Source: Roseovarius sp. (GTDB lineage Bacteria; Pseudomonadota; Alphaproteobacteria; Rhodobacterales; Rhodobacteraceae). Taken from it: DNA of 12,439 nt. The notes beneath the pieces are model-generated. The model made no database searches and was not told the origin of the DNA. It saw only the letters and a list, made by a program, of their open reading frames with translations. Numbering within the stretch: position 1 is the first letter of the stretch; each line of letters begins with the position of its first letter. The stretch lies in the NCBI GenBank assembly GCA_023260815.1, contig JALQUE010000290.1:1-12439 (forward strand), written 5' to 3'. A program made the position numbers and the translations under genes. This document shows positions 6,474 through 12,439 of the stretch, one piece after another.

Positions 6474-7784
6474 TTACTTGACGATCTTTTCGTCCCTCAC
6501 GAACATGTTGGCCCAGGCCCTGTCGATCAGATCGGGACTCATCTGGTAGGGGATGCCTTCAAACTCGCAGATCGAGATCATTTGGTCGATCAGGAAGATC
6601 GGCTGGTAGTTCGCATAGACATTGTCGATCGTCGGGTATTTCGTCTTGAGCAGATGCACCAGAGCGGCTTCATCCAGCGGCATCTGACGTTTCTTGGCGA
6701 CCATGGCGAAGATCTTCAGGAAATTCTCCTGATTGGGGCCGTCGATCTTGATCTTGAAGAAGATCCGGCGCAAGGCGGCTTGGTCGAAGATTTCGTTGGG
6801 ATGGAAGTTGGTCGAGAAGATAACCAGCGTGTCGAAGGGCACTTCGAATTTTTCGCCTGATTGCAGGGCAAGGATATCCTTGGATTCCTCCAGCGGAACG
6901 ATCCACCGGTTGACCAGTGACTGCGGCGGTTCTGCCTGTCGCCCAAGGTCGTCGACGATGAAGATGCCGCCGGTCGACTTCAATTGCAGCGGCGCCTGAT
7001 AGGTGCGCGCAGTGGGGTTGTAGACCAGATCCAGCATATCAAGGCTCAATTCGCCGCCGGTGATGACTGTTGGACGCTCGCAGCGAACATAGCGTGTGTC
7101 GAAGGTCCGTCGGCGGCGCAGGCTGTTGGGATCGTCTGTTTCGGATTCGGCCTTGGAATGGACGATAGGATCATAGACGGTGATCACCTGACCGGCATAC
7201 TCGATGGCGCGGGGCACATATATCCGGTCGCCCATCGCGTCCCGGATGCCATTGGAAATACTGGATTTTCCGTTACCCGGAGGCCCGTACATCAGGATTG
7301 AGCGCCCGGCCGACACAGCCGGTCCAAGATGATCCAGCAGGCTGTTGGGCAAAACCAGATGGCCCATTGCGTTGGTCAGTTCTGCGCGCGTGATCTGGAT
7401 GTTGCGGATGGATTGGCGGGCCACCTGCGCGCGGTAAACCTCAAGCGGGACGGGCATTGCGCCGTAATATTCGGATTGCGACAGGGCATCCAGAGCACGG
7501 GACTTGCCCGCATCAGTCAGTTGATAGCCCATCTCGTTGCCCGAATTGGCGTTCAATGTGCCGGTCGCCTCGACCAGTTTTTGCTCGCGTGCGATGTCGA
7601 TCAATTCTTGCGTCACGGCTCGGGGCAGACAAATCGCTTCGGCGAGATCGCTGGCCGTGTCGACATTTTTGCGGAACATCGTCTTGATCAGGATGTCGCG
7701 CATCATCACGAGTGGCAGCTTCATTTCCTGCAGCCCACTTGGGGGCGGCGGCGGTTGAACACCTTGGCTGGCTTGCATATTCAT
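6474..7784 (-). CDS. AAA+ ATPase with winged-helix-like N-terminus, linked to the Tad locus
   Basis: A 436-residue ATPase with no signal peptide or membrane segment, so probably cytosolic. After a short proline run (residues 11-15), residues about 25-100 look like a winged-helix domain (helical part, then GYQLTDAGKSRAL). The AAA+ core follows, with Walker A GPPGNGKS at 167-174, Walker B IFIVDD at 274-279, sensor 1 STN at 324-326 and a paired arginine at 339-340 that could be the arginine finger. C-terminal residues from about 355 resemble the AAA+ lid. Similar ATPases occur beside Tad pilus genes, but I know of no assigned function. Remodelling of a pilus component or of a regulator is a guess. 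The ATG at 7784 has AGG nine bases upstream; a second ATG at 7778 is possible. It is 130 bases downstream of the prepilin peptidase gene and 39 bases upstream of the helicase gene. Confidence 0.85.
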   Translation of the reverse strand: MNMQASQGVQPPPPPSGLQEMKLPLVMMRDILIKTMFRKNVDTASDLAEAICLPRAVTQELIDIAREQKLVEATGTLNANSGNEMGYQLTDAGKSRALDALSQSEYYGAMPVPLEVYRAQVARQSIRNIQITRAELTNAMGHLVLPNSLLDHLGPAVSAGRSILMYGPPGNGKSSISNGIRDAMGDRIYVPRAIEYAGQVITVYDPIVHSKAESETDDPNSLRRRRTFDTRYVRCERPTVITGGELSLDMLDLVYNPTARTYQAPLQLKSTGGIFIVDDLGRQAEPPQSLVNRWIVPLEESKDILALQSGEKFEVPFDTLVIFSTNFHPNEIFDQAALRRIFFKIKIDGPNQENFLKIFAMVAKKRQMPLDEAALVHLLKTKYPTIDNVYANYQPIFLIDQMISICEFEGIPYQMSPDLIDRAWANMFVRDEKIVK

Positions 7785-7821
7785 CTGTGTCTGCCTGATT
7801 TTCGGAGTTGCATGTCATCAA

Positions 7822-7860
7822 AGCCGCACTTGACGGCTGGTCCTTTGACAGACGTTGTCA
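7822..7860. promoter_or_regulatory. Paired small inverted repeats upstream of the AAA+ ATPase gene
   Basis: The 130-base gap at 7785-7914 is the largest within the - strand gene series. It holds a perfect TGACA-N5-TGTCA inverted repeat at 7846-7860 and, nearer the ATPase gene, a 5-bp hairpin AGCCG/CGGCT at 7822-7838 followed on the - strand by a short T stretch. The first could be an operator and the second a weak terminator or attenuator. Neither matches a site I can name, and I see no convincing - strand promoter here. Confidence 0.25.
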
Positions 7861-7914
7861 GCAAAATATGAGTAGATTATGGAGAGCGTCGGGCAGACAG
7901 GGGGCAGCGCGGTT

Positions 7915-8415
7915 TCACTGTCCCACAGCGATGCCCAACCCCAGATAAATCACCAACGTGCTGCCAAGAGCAAAGCCCATCGGAAATTTGCCTTCGCGCG
8001 TCCAACTGACCCAATCGGGGGCCAGTTGCCGCAAGGCGCTTTTCTTCACCAGGCTGTGTGTTGCAAAACAAGCCAGAAGATTGGCCGAGAAGATCAAGAA
8101 CAAAGGCAAAAGATCGCTGGGATCAACAAACGGCGCTGCGGCGGCAATGAACTTGGAATCCCCCGCGCCCATCAGGCCGCCGGCGTTCGCCAAAATACCG
8201 ATCAGCAAGACAATGCCCAGATTGAGAAGCCGCCAAGGATATTCCTGCATGGGCAAAGCGATCAGTCCAACCACCAGAAATACGCAGACCAATGCCATGT
8301 TCGCGGCGTTGGAAATGCGCATGGCGCTCAAGTCGGTCCAGATCACCCATGCACAGATCGGCAGGACGAAAGGCAGAAACCAGGCGGCCTGCATGGCGGT
8401 AATCTGGAGCGGCAT
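7915..8415 (-). CDS. A24 family prepilin peptidase of the Tad/Flp pilus (TadV/CpaA type)
   Basis: This short inner-membrane aspartic peptidase of 166 residues should cleave the leader peptide of Flp pilin and pseudopilins. The two catalytic aspartates are visible: Asp28 in the WTDLSAMRISN motif and Asp86 in MGAGDSKF (the GxGD motif at 83-86). Several hydrophobic segments cover most of the chain, and the C-terminal KFPMGFALG segment is typical of the family. It lacks the N-terminal cysteine-rich methyltransferase domain of PilD, as expected for the short Tad-type enzymes. The ATG at 8415 has AGGA seven bases upstream, which favours it over the in-frame ATG at 8394. It starts 14 bases after the stop of the TPR lipoprotein gene, so it belongs to the same transcription unit as tadA-tadB-tadC. 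Confidence 0.92.
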   Translation of the reverse strand: MPLQITAMQAAWFLPFVLPICAWVIWTDLSAMRISNAANMALVCVFLVVGLIALPMQEYPWRLLNLGIVLLIGILANAGGLMGAGDSKFIAAAAPFVDPSDLLPLFLIFSANLLACFATHSLVKKSALRQLAPDWVSWTREGKFPMGFALGSTLVIYLGLGIAVGQ

Positions 8416-8429
8416 GAACTGGTCCTGGA

Positions 8430-9287
8430 CTAGTTGGTCACGTTACCTTCAAGCGCCCTCAGGCTACGGACCGCCGCTTCGAAATGCTGCGGATGGGTAT
8501 CCACGGCGTCTCGCAGCAGGCCCTTGCCGATTTCGGTGTCGCCTTGTTTGACTGCCGAAAGGCCCAAGGTGTACAGGAGTTGGGCGCGTTCTTCCTGCGT
8601 CGTGGGAATGACCGGAAGCGCGTATTTCTTCTGGGCGCCGCGCGCCAACACAAGATTGTTTTTGGCCGTGAACAACGAGCTATCCTGCCGGATGGCGTCC
8701 GAGAACAGCCGCTCAGCCCCGGCGAAGTCACCACGGGTCAGCTTGGAATAGCCCCAGTTGTTCATGACACCGGCAGGGCGTGTCGTCAGGCCGACCGCTG
8801 TTTCATAGAAACTGTCGGCTTTGCTCCATTCCTGATTGCTGTCGGCGATCATCGCTTCGAGGCGGTAGCGTTTGAACGTCTCGAATGTCGGGGGGATTGC
8901 GTCGAGAACTTCATCTGCGCGATCCCAATCGTTGTTGCGGATCAGCGCATCGGCATAATCGACCCTATCATCATCGGTCGCCTGCTGATGCTCTACGACC
9001 CTTTTCCACGCCGAGACGGCCTCGGTGCTGCGCTGCGCCCGGACAAGCGATTGCGCAAGCCCACGCTGAAGATCGAGGCGATCGGGTTTTTCGGAGGTCG
9101 CGCGCTGGAAATAGGACACGGCCTCGTTCGGATCGGCGACGTTCAGCATCACGTCGTTGAGGTTGCTTTCGTCAATGACGTTCACGCCTTGAAAGGCGCG
9201 GTCGACCTCCTGACCATTCGGATCTTCACAGCCCGCAAGTGCAATCACACCTGTCACGCAAAGTGAAAGGATAATGGGGTGGCGCAT
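8430..9287 (-). CDS. TadD-like TPR lipoprotein (larger of two)
   Basis: This 285-residue protein has a lipoprotein signal peptide: MR, a hydrophobic run, then the lipobox LAGC with Cys20. Glutamate follows the cysteine, so an outer-membrane destination from the periplasmic side is expected. Helical repeats resembling tetratricopeptide repeats run from about residue 50 to the end, for example around AVSYFQRATSEKPDRLDL, GVMNNWGYSKLTRGDFAGA and the C-terminal GLSAVKQGDTEIGKG. In Tad systems TadD is a TPR lipoprotein thought to help assemble or place the outer-membrane secretin. An AAAGGA ribosome binding site lies nine bases before the ATG at 9287. Its neighbours are a second TPR lipoprotein gene 28 bases upstream and the prepilin peptidase gene 14 bases downstream. 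Which of the two is the true TadD counterpart is uncertain. Confidence 0.87.
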   Translation of the reverse strand: MRHPIILSLCVTGVIALAGCEDPNGQEVDRAFQGVNVIDESNLNDVMLNVADPNEAVSYFQRATSEKPDRLDLQRGLAQSLVRAQRSTEAVSAWKRVVEHQQATDDDRVDYADALIRNNDWDRADEVLDAIPPTFETFKRYRLEAMIADSNQEWSKADSFYETAVGLTTRPAGVMNNWGYSKLTRGDFAGAERLFSDAIRQDSSLFTAKNNLVLARGAQKKYALPVIPTTQEERAQLLYTLGLSAVKQGDTEIGKGLLRDAVDTHPQHFEAAVRSLRALEGNVTN

Positions 9288-9315
9288 TTTTCTGCGTCCT
9301 TTTACTGCCTTCGCC

Positions 9316-9867
9316 TCATTCCGGTATTCGGCTTATCAGGTAATCTCCTGTGCCTCGCCGAACCAGCTTGTAGTCTTGTTCTTGAGTTTCATTATAGTAG
9401 GAATTTTCTGATTTTGCGAGTGCTAAGCGCAAATTGTCCCGAATTGAGTCCGTGGCGCCATTGTCAAACGCATAGGCGCGGCGAAACGCTTGCGCGGCTT
9501 CGCTTGTCTCTCCCTTTTCCATGAGGACCACACCAAGATTGTTCCATATCTCGGGCGATCTTTCGTCCTTCTCAAGCGCGTCTCTCAGCAGTCGTTCGGC
9601 GGTGCCCAGACGGCCCAGCCCAAGATTTGCACTGCCCAGACCCGACAGCACATCCGCCGTCATGCCATGCTCCAGAGCGGCGCGGGAATAGGCGTCGATG
9701 GCCAGCTCGTATTCGTCTGCGTCCATCAGTCTGTGACCGACAACCAGCCCATCCACGGCATCGCCATGTGCTGCCACGCCTGGCGCGAAAGGGTTGTCTT
9801 GGGGCGCCTCCTCGCTGCACGCGGTCAAGGCGATCACAAATGTCAGAACGACGCCTGTTCGTATCAT
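9316..9867 (-). CDS. TadD-like TPR lipoprotein (smaller of two)
   Basis: This 183-residue protein has a lipoprotein signal peptide ending in the lipobox LTAC with Cys17, followed by serine, which suggests outer-membrane sorting. Tetratricopeptide-like repeats cover about residues 38-150: YELAIDAYSRAALEHG, then VLSGLGSANLGLGRLGTAER, then EIWNNLGVVLMEKGETSEA. The C-terminal tail of about 30 residues is polar and tyrosine-rich and looks non-repetitive, and its DNA is visibly more AT-rich than the rest of the operon. The ATG at 9867 has GAGG only four bases upstream, a slightly short spacing. The gene starts 12 bases after the tadC stop. It fits the TadD position directly after tadC, so it is the better positional candidate for tadD, with the larger TPR gene as a second copy. 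Confidence 0.87.
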   Translation of the reverse strand: MIRTGVVLTFVIALTACSEEAPQDNPFAPGVAAHGDAVDGLVVGHRLMDADEYELAIDAYSRAALEHGMTADVLSGLGSANLGLGRLGTAERLLRDALEKDERSPEIWNNLGVVLMEKGETSEAAQAFRRAYAFDNGATDSIRDNLRLALAKSENSYYNETQEQDYKLVRRGTGDYLISRIPE

Positions 9868-9879
9868 GTGGCCTCGGCG

Positions 9880-10866
9880 TTATTGGCCGGCCATCGTGAA
9901 AAGCTCCATGATGCCAATGACGGAGGGGCCGACCAGAATGATTAGCAGTGGCGGAACTGTAAGCATCATCGTCGCCAATGTCATCTTGGTCGGCAGCTTG
10001 TTGGCCTTTTCTTCCGCGCGCATGACTCGTTTGTCACGCATTTCACATGCATAGACGCGCAGCGCATCCGCTATGGATGTGCCGAAGGTCTGCGACTGAA
10101 CCAGAACGGTCACGAAGCTCGAGATGTCCTGCACGCCGCAGCGCTCGGCCATTTCATTCAAGACCGAGGGTTTGTCCCGGCCCGCTTTGATCTGCTGGGC
10201 CACGATTTGATATTCTTCGGCCAAGGCCGGATAGGAGGCGGCGATCTCATTGGACACGCGAACGATTGACTGGTCCAGCGATTGGCCGGCTTCGACGCAG
10301 GTCAGCATCATGTCGAGACTGTCGGGAAAACCGTCCGTGATCTCTTCCTGGCGCTGTTGTTGGCGCTTGGTCACCCAGTATTTGGGCAGCATGTATCCCA
10401 CGGCACCGGGGCCGAGGATGTACATGATTGCCTCTTGCGCCGTGGTTTCGCCGCTCGATTTGAAAACGAGGAAGTACAGCACGCCAAGCATCAGAAGCCC
10501 AAGCGCGAGGATCAGTTGGGCAAAGTGAAAATACCGCACGGCGTCGCGGTTCCGGTATCCCGCTTGCAACAGCGTAAGACGCACCTGCGACAGGGCTTTG
10601 GCATCTTGCGGCTCCAGAAAACTGGCGTATTTGTCCAGCTTCTGGTTTTTGCGGTTGGTGCGCAGGCGTGCATTGTCTGTGCTCACTAACCCCGCGCGAT
10701 CCTTCTGATCCCTTTTGAGTTTTTCCAAGGGGTCCTTGGAATCCTTGATCAAAATCGGAATCATCAGCAGTACGAGCACGACACCCAACGTGCCGACAAC
10801 GATCATCGGACCGAATGGCCCGAGCGCGCCGACCAGCAAGTCTTGTATCTGGTTTAGAAACTGCAT
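9880..10866 (-). CDS. tadC: Tad pilus inner-membrane platform protein TadC
   Basis: TadC is one of the two GspF/PilC-like (T2SSF) membrane proteins that form the inner-membrane platform on which the TadA ATPase acts during Flp pilus assembly. The protein has 328 residues. Hydrophobic segments lie at about 20-40, 114-135, 144-161 and 297-320. The T2SSF domain spans about 178-312 and begins with the typical PDSLDMMLTCVEAGQSLDQS, later FVTVLVQSQTFGTSIADALR. The cytoplasmic loop between the first two segments is basic. The ATG at 10866 has GAGG nine bases upstream. It follows tadB by 14 bases and is followed 12 bases later by the smaller TPR gene, the usual Tad order. Confidence 0.94.
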   Translation of the reverse strand: MQFLNQIQDLLVGALGPFGPMIVVGTLGVVLVLLMIPILIKDSKDPLEKLKRDQKDRAGLVSTDNARLRTNRKNQKLDKYASFLEPQDAKALSQVRLTLLQAGYRNRDAVRYFHFAQLILALGLLMLGVLYFLVFKSSGETTAQEAIMYILGPGAVGYMLPKYWVTKRQQQRQEEITDGFPDSLDMMLTCVEAGQSLDQSIVRVSNEIAASYPALAEEYQIVAQQIKAGRDKPSVLNEMAERCGVQDISSFVTVLVQSQTFGTSIADALRVYACEMRDKRVMRAEEKANKLPTKMTLATMMLTVPPLLIILVGPSVIGIMELFTMAGQ

Positions 10867-10880
10867 CGTTTAGATCCTCT

Positions 10881-11849
10881 TCAGACCTTGATGTTCACAA
10901 GTGCGCGCATAACGAACAGGTTGGCGACGAGGAAACTCCCCACGATAAGACATGCGGGGATGAAATACGGGTGGAGCATGGCCTGATCATAATAATTCGG
11001 ATCGATGATCTGGATGCCGATCAGCGCCAGGATCGGAAAGCCTGACAGAAATTTGCCTGACCACTTGGCTTCAGCCGTGATCGCCTTGACCCGGCGAAAC
11101 AGGCGGAAGCGTGCGCGAATGACCTTGGCCAACCCATCGAGAATCTCGGCCAGGTTGCCACCGGATTGTTGTTGGATGGTGACGGCCACCGCCAGAAAAC
11201 GGAGATCCTGCATATCCAGTCGTTCGGCCATGTCCTTGAGGGCCTCACCGATATCGCGGCCATAGGCCGCTTCATCCGCGATGATCCCGAATTCAGTGGC
11301 CAGCGGATCCGCCATTTCACTGGCGACGATCGATATGGCCGAGGTGAAGGGATGCCCGACCCTCAGGCTGCGCACCATGAGTTCGATTGCGTCGGGCAAT
11401 TGTTCCTCCAGCATCGCCATGCGCTTGTTCGCCTTCATGGTGATCCATGTGAAAACACCCCCGACGCCGATGGCAATGGCAACGACCGCCCGGACCGGAA
11501 CGCTTGTGGCTGTGCCCACCGTCAGGCCGATAAAGGCCAGGATCGACACACCGACCATGACCATGATCAGCTGTTGTGGCGTGAACGCGATCGCGGCTTT
11601 CTGGGCCTTTTCGGACAGGATCGCGTAGATCGGGATGTTGCGCGCCCTGAGGTGCTGCTGCATCTCCTTACGGAGTTTCTCCATCACCTGTTCGCGGTTT
11701 CCGGTCTTGTCCAGCATCTCCAGCCGGCGATTCACCCGGTTGTTAAGGCTGATCGACCGTCCGAAAACCGTCAGGTAGACGCCTTCGACAAGGACAAGAA
11801 CCCCGATGAAAATCAGACCGTAAATAATCGGTTCTGCGCTTAAAGTCAT
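10881..11849 (-). CDS. tadB: Tad pilus inner-membrane platform protein TadB
   Basis: TadB pairs with TadC as the second GspF-like platform protein of the Tad pilus machine. With the chosen start it has 322 residues. Membrane segments are visible at about 8-28, 91-112, 119-137, 267-283 and 296-316. The T2SSF domain begins near residue 152 with the LPDAIELMVRSLRVGHPFTS motif and continues through GEALKDMAERLDMQDLRFLA and QQQSGGNLAEILD. I chose the ATG at 11849 because GGAG lies eight bases upstream. The frame is open further upstream to 11906, but that stretch lies inside the tadA coding region and adds a non-hydrophobic N-terminus unlike the family. The tadA stop is only five bases before the ATG, so translation is probably coupled. 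Confidence 0.94.
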   Translation of the reverse strand: MTLSAEPIIYGLIFIGVLVLVEGVYLTVFGRSISLNNRVNRRLEMLDKTGNREQVMEKLRKEMQQHLRARNIPIYAILSEKAQKAAIAFTPQQLIMVMVGVSILAFIGLTVGTATSVPVRAVVAIAIGVGGVFTWITMKANKRMAMLEEQLPDAIELMVRSLRVGHPFTSAISIVASEMADPLATEFGIIADEAAYGRDIGEALKDMAERLDMQDLRFLAVAVTIQQQSGGNLAEILDGLAKVIRARFRLFRRVKAITAEAKWSGKFLSGFPILALIGIQIIDPNYYDQAMLHPYFIPACLIVGSFLVANLFVMRALVNIKV

Positions 11850-11854
11850 GGGTG

Positions 11855-12439
11855 CTACTCCGCTGCGATGGGTTCGTAGATGCTGGACGGGAGGTCGTAA
11901 CCCCATAGGCGGAAACGCTCGGTGAAGTGCGAGCGCACACCGGTGCCGGTGAAATGGCCGATGATCTTGTTTTCAGGGGTGAGACCGACGCGCTGATAGC
12001 GGAAGATCTCCTGCATCGAGATTACCTCGCCTTCCATGCCGGTCACCTCGGTGATCGAGGTCATCCGCCGTGAGCCGTCCTGCAGGCGCGATGCCTGCAC
12101 GATCAGATGCACCGCCGACGCGATCTGCGAGCGCACCGCCTTGAGCGGCATCTCGATTCCGGCCATGGCGACCATGTTTTCCAAGCGGCTGATGGCATCG
12201 CGGGAGTTGTTCGCGTGAATCGTCGTCATCGACCCATCATGACCGGTGTTCATGGCCTGCAGCATATCGATCACTTCTTCGCCGCGGGTTTCGCCGACGA
12301 TGATGCGGTCGGGGCGCATCCGCAGCGCGTTCTTGAGACAGTCACGGGCGCTGACTTCGCCTTTGCCTTCCACGTTTGGCGGGCGGCTTTCCATCCGGCC
12401 CACATGGGTCTGCTGCAGTTGGAGTTCGGCCGTATCTTC
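11855..12439 (-). CDS. tadA: Tad pilus assembly ATPase TadA/CpaF, C-terminal part (5' end outside window)
   Basis: TadA (CpaF) is the hexameric type II/IV secretion ATPase that powers Flp pilus assembly from the cytoplasmic face of the inner membrane. The frame is open to the right edge, so only the last 195 residues or so are seen. They include EDTAELQLQQTHV, the following RPPNVEGKGEV segment, the Walker B-like RPDRIIVGETRGEE and the histidine-box stretch GSMTTIHANNS, all strongly conserved in CpaF proteins. The N-terminal domain and Walker A are off the window. The gene is followed after five bases by tadB. It is the first visible gene of a co-directional series on the - strand. The remaining tad/cpa genes are expected beyond 12439. 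Confidence 0.95.
   Translation of the reverse strand, partial: EDTAELQLQQTHVGRMESRPPNVEGKGEVSARDCLKNALRMRPDRIIVGETRGEEVIDMLQAMNTGHDGSMTTIHANNSRDAISRLENMVAMAGIEMPLKAVRSQIASAVHLIVQASRLQDGSRRMTSITEVTGMEGEVISMQEIFRYQRVGLTPENKIIGHFTGTGVRSHFTERFRLWGYDLPSSIYEPIAAE

Noticed and set aside
7845..7872. TTGACA with a TATGAG 16 bases downstream on the + strand
   Set aside because: The -10 match is weak, no + strand gene lies downstream, and TTGACA overlaps an inverted repeat that explains it equally well. An antisense transcript cannot be excluded.
7879..8551. Overlapping + strand open frames of 184 and 197 codons
   Set aside because: They are antisense to the prepilin peptidase and the TPR gene and have no signal, domain or ribosome binding site.
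11850..11906. Longer start for tadB
   Set aside because: It lies inside tadA coding sequence, adds a non-hydrophobic N-terminus and lacks a ribosome binding site, unlike the ATG at 11849.
1..12439. CRISPR arrays, tRNA/rRNA genes, insertion sequences, toxin-antitoxin or phage-defence genes
   Set aside because: I looked for repeated spaced units, transposase motifs and RNA gene patterns and saw none. The region reads as core and pilus genes.

Overview
The window looks like chromosomal DNA from an alphaproteobacterium of the Rhodobacterales (Roseobacter-like). This rests on GC-rich coding sequence, family-level resemblance of the proteins, and the gene order of a Rhodobacterales-type Tad pilus locus. 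I cannot name the genus from the sequence alone. Coding density is high, no gene-free stretch exceeds about 130 bases, and I see no RNA gene, insertion sequence, CRISPR array or prophage.

Region 1 (1-1932, + strand) is one-carbon/folate metabolism. It holds the 3' half of fhs (formate-tetrahydrofolate ligase) followed by a complete folD (methylene-THF dehydrogenase/cyclohydrolase). Together they interconvert formate, 10-formyl-THF, methenyl-THF and methylene-THF. Two sequence-related hairpins flank folD, and the second resembles an intrinsic terminator.

Region 2 (1926-3315) holds a small hotdog-fold thioesterase on the - strand and, divergent from it, a one-component membrane regulator with four predicted membrane segments and a C-terminal LytTR DNA-binding domain. 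A good sigma-70-like promoter (TTGGCA-16-TATAAA) precedes the regulator.

Region 3 (3325-6434, - strand) is a DNA-repair pair: a large Lhr-like DEXH helicase and the PdeM phosphoesterase. These normally belong to the four-gene 'ligase-associated' DNA damage response cluster, but the ATP-dependent ligase and exonuclease partners are not next to them here.

Region 4 (6474-12439, - strand) is the distal half of a Tad (Flp) pilus operon. In transcription order it encodes the TadA/CpaF secretion ATPase (C-terminal part only), TadB and TadC platform proteins, two TPR lipoproteins of TadD type, a short A24 prepilin peptidase, and a AAA+ ATPase with an apparent winged-helix N-terminus and no established role. 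All nine - strand genes from 12439 to 3325 run in one direction with small gaps, so the repair pair may sit at the tail of the pilus transcription unit. The rest of the Tad locus (flp, cpaB, cpaC, cpaE and so on) would lie beyond the right edge.

Most of the window is well understood. The least-described parts are the AAA+ ATPase attached to the Tad locus, the membrane LytTR regulator, and the separation of the helicase/PdeM pair from its ligase.
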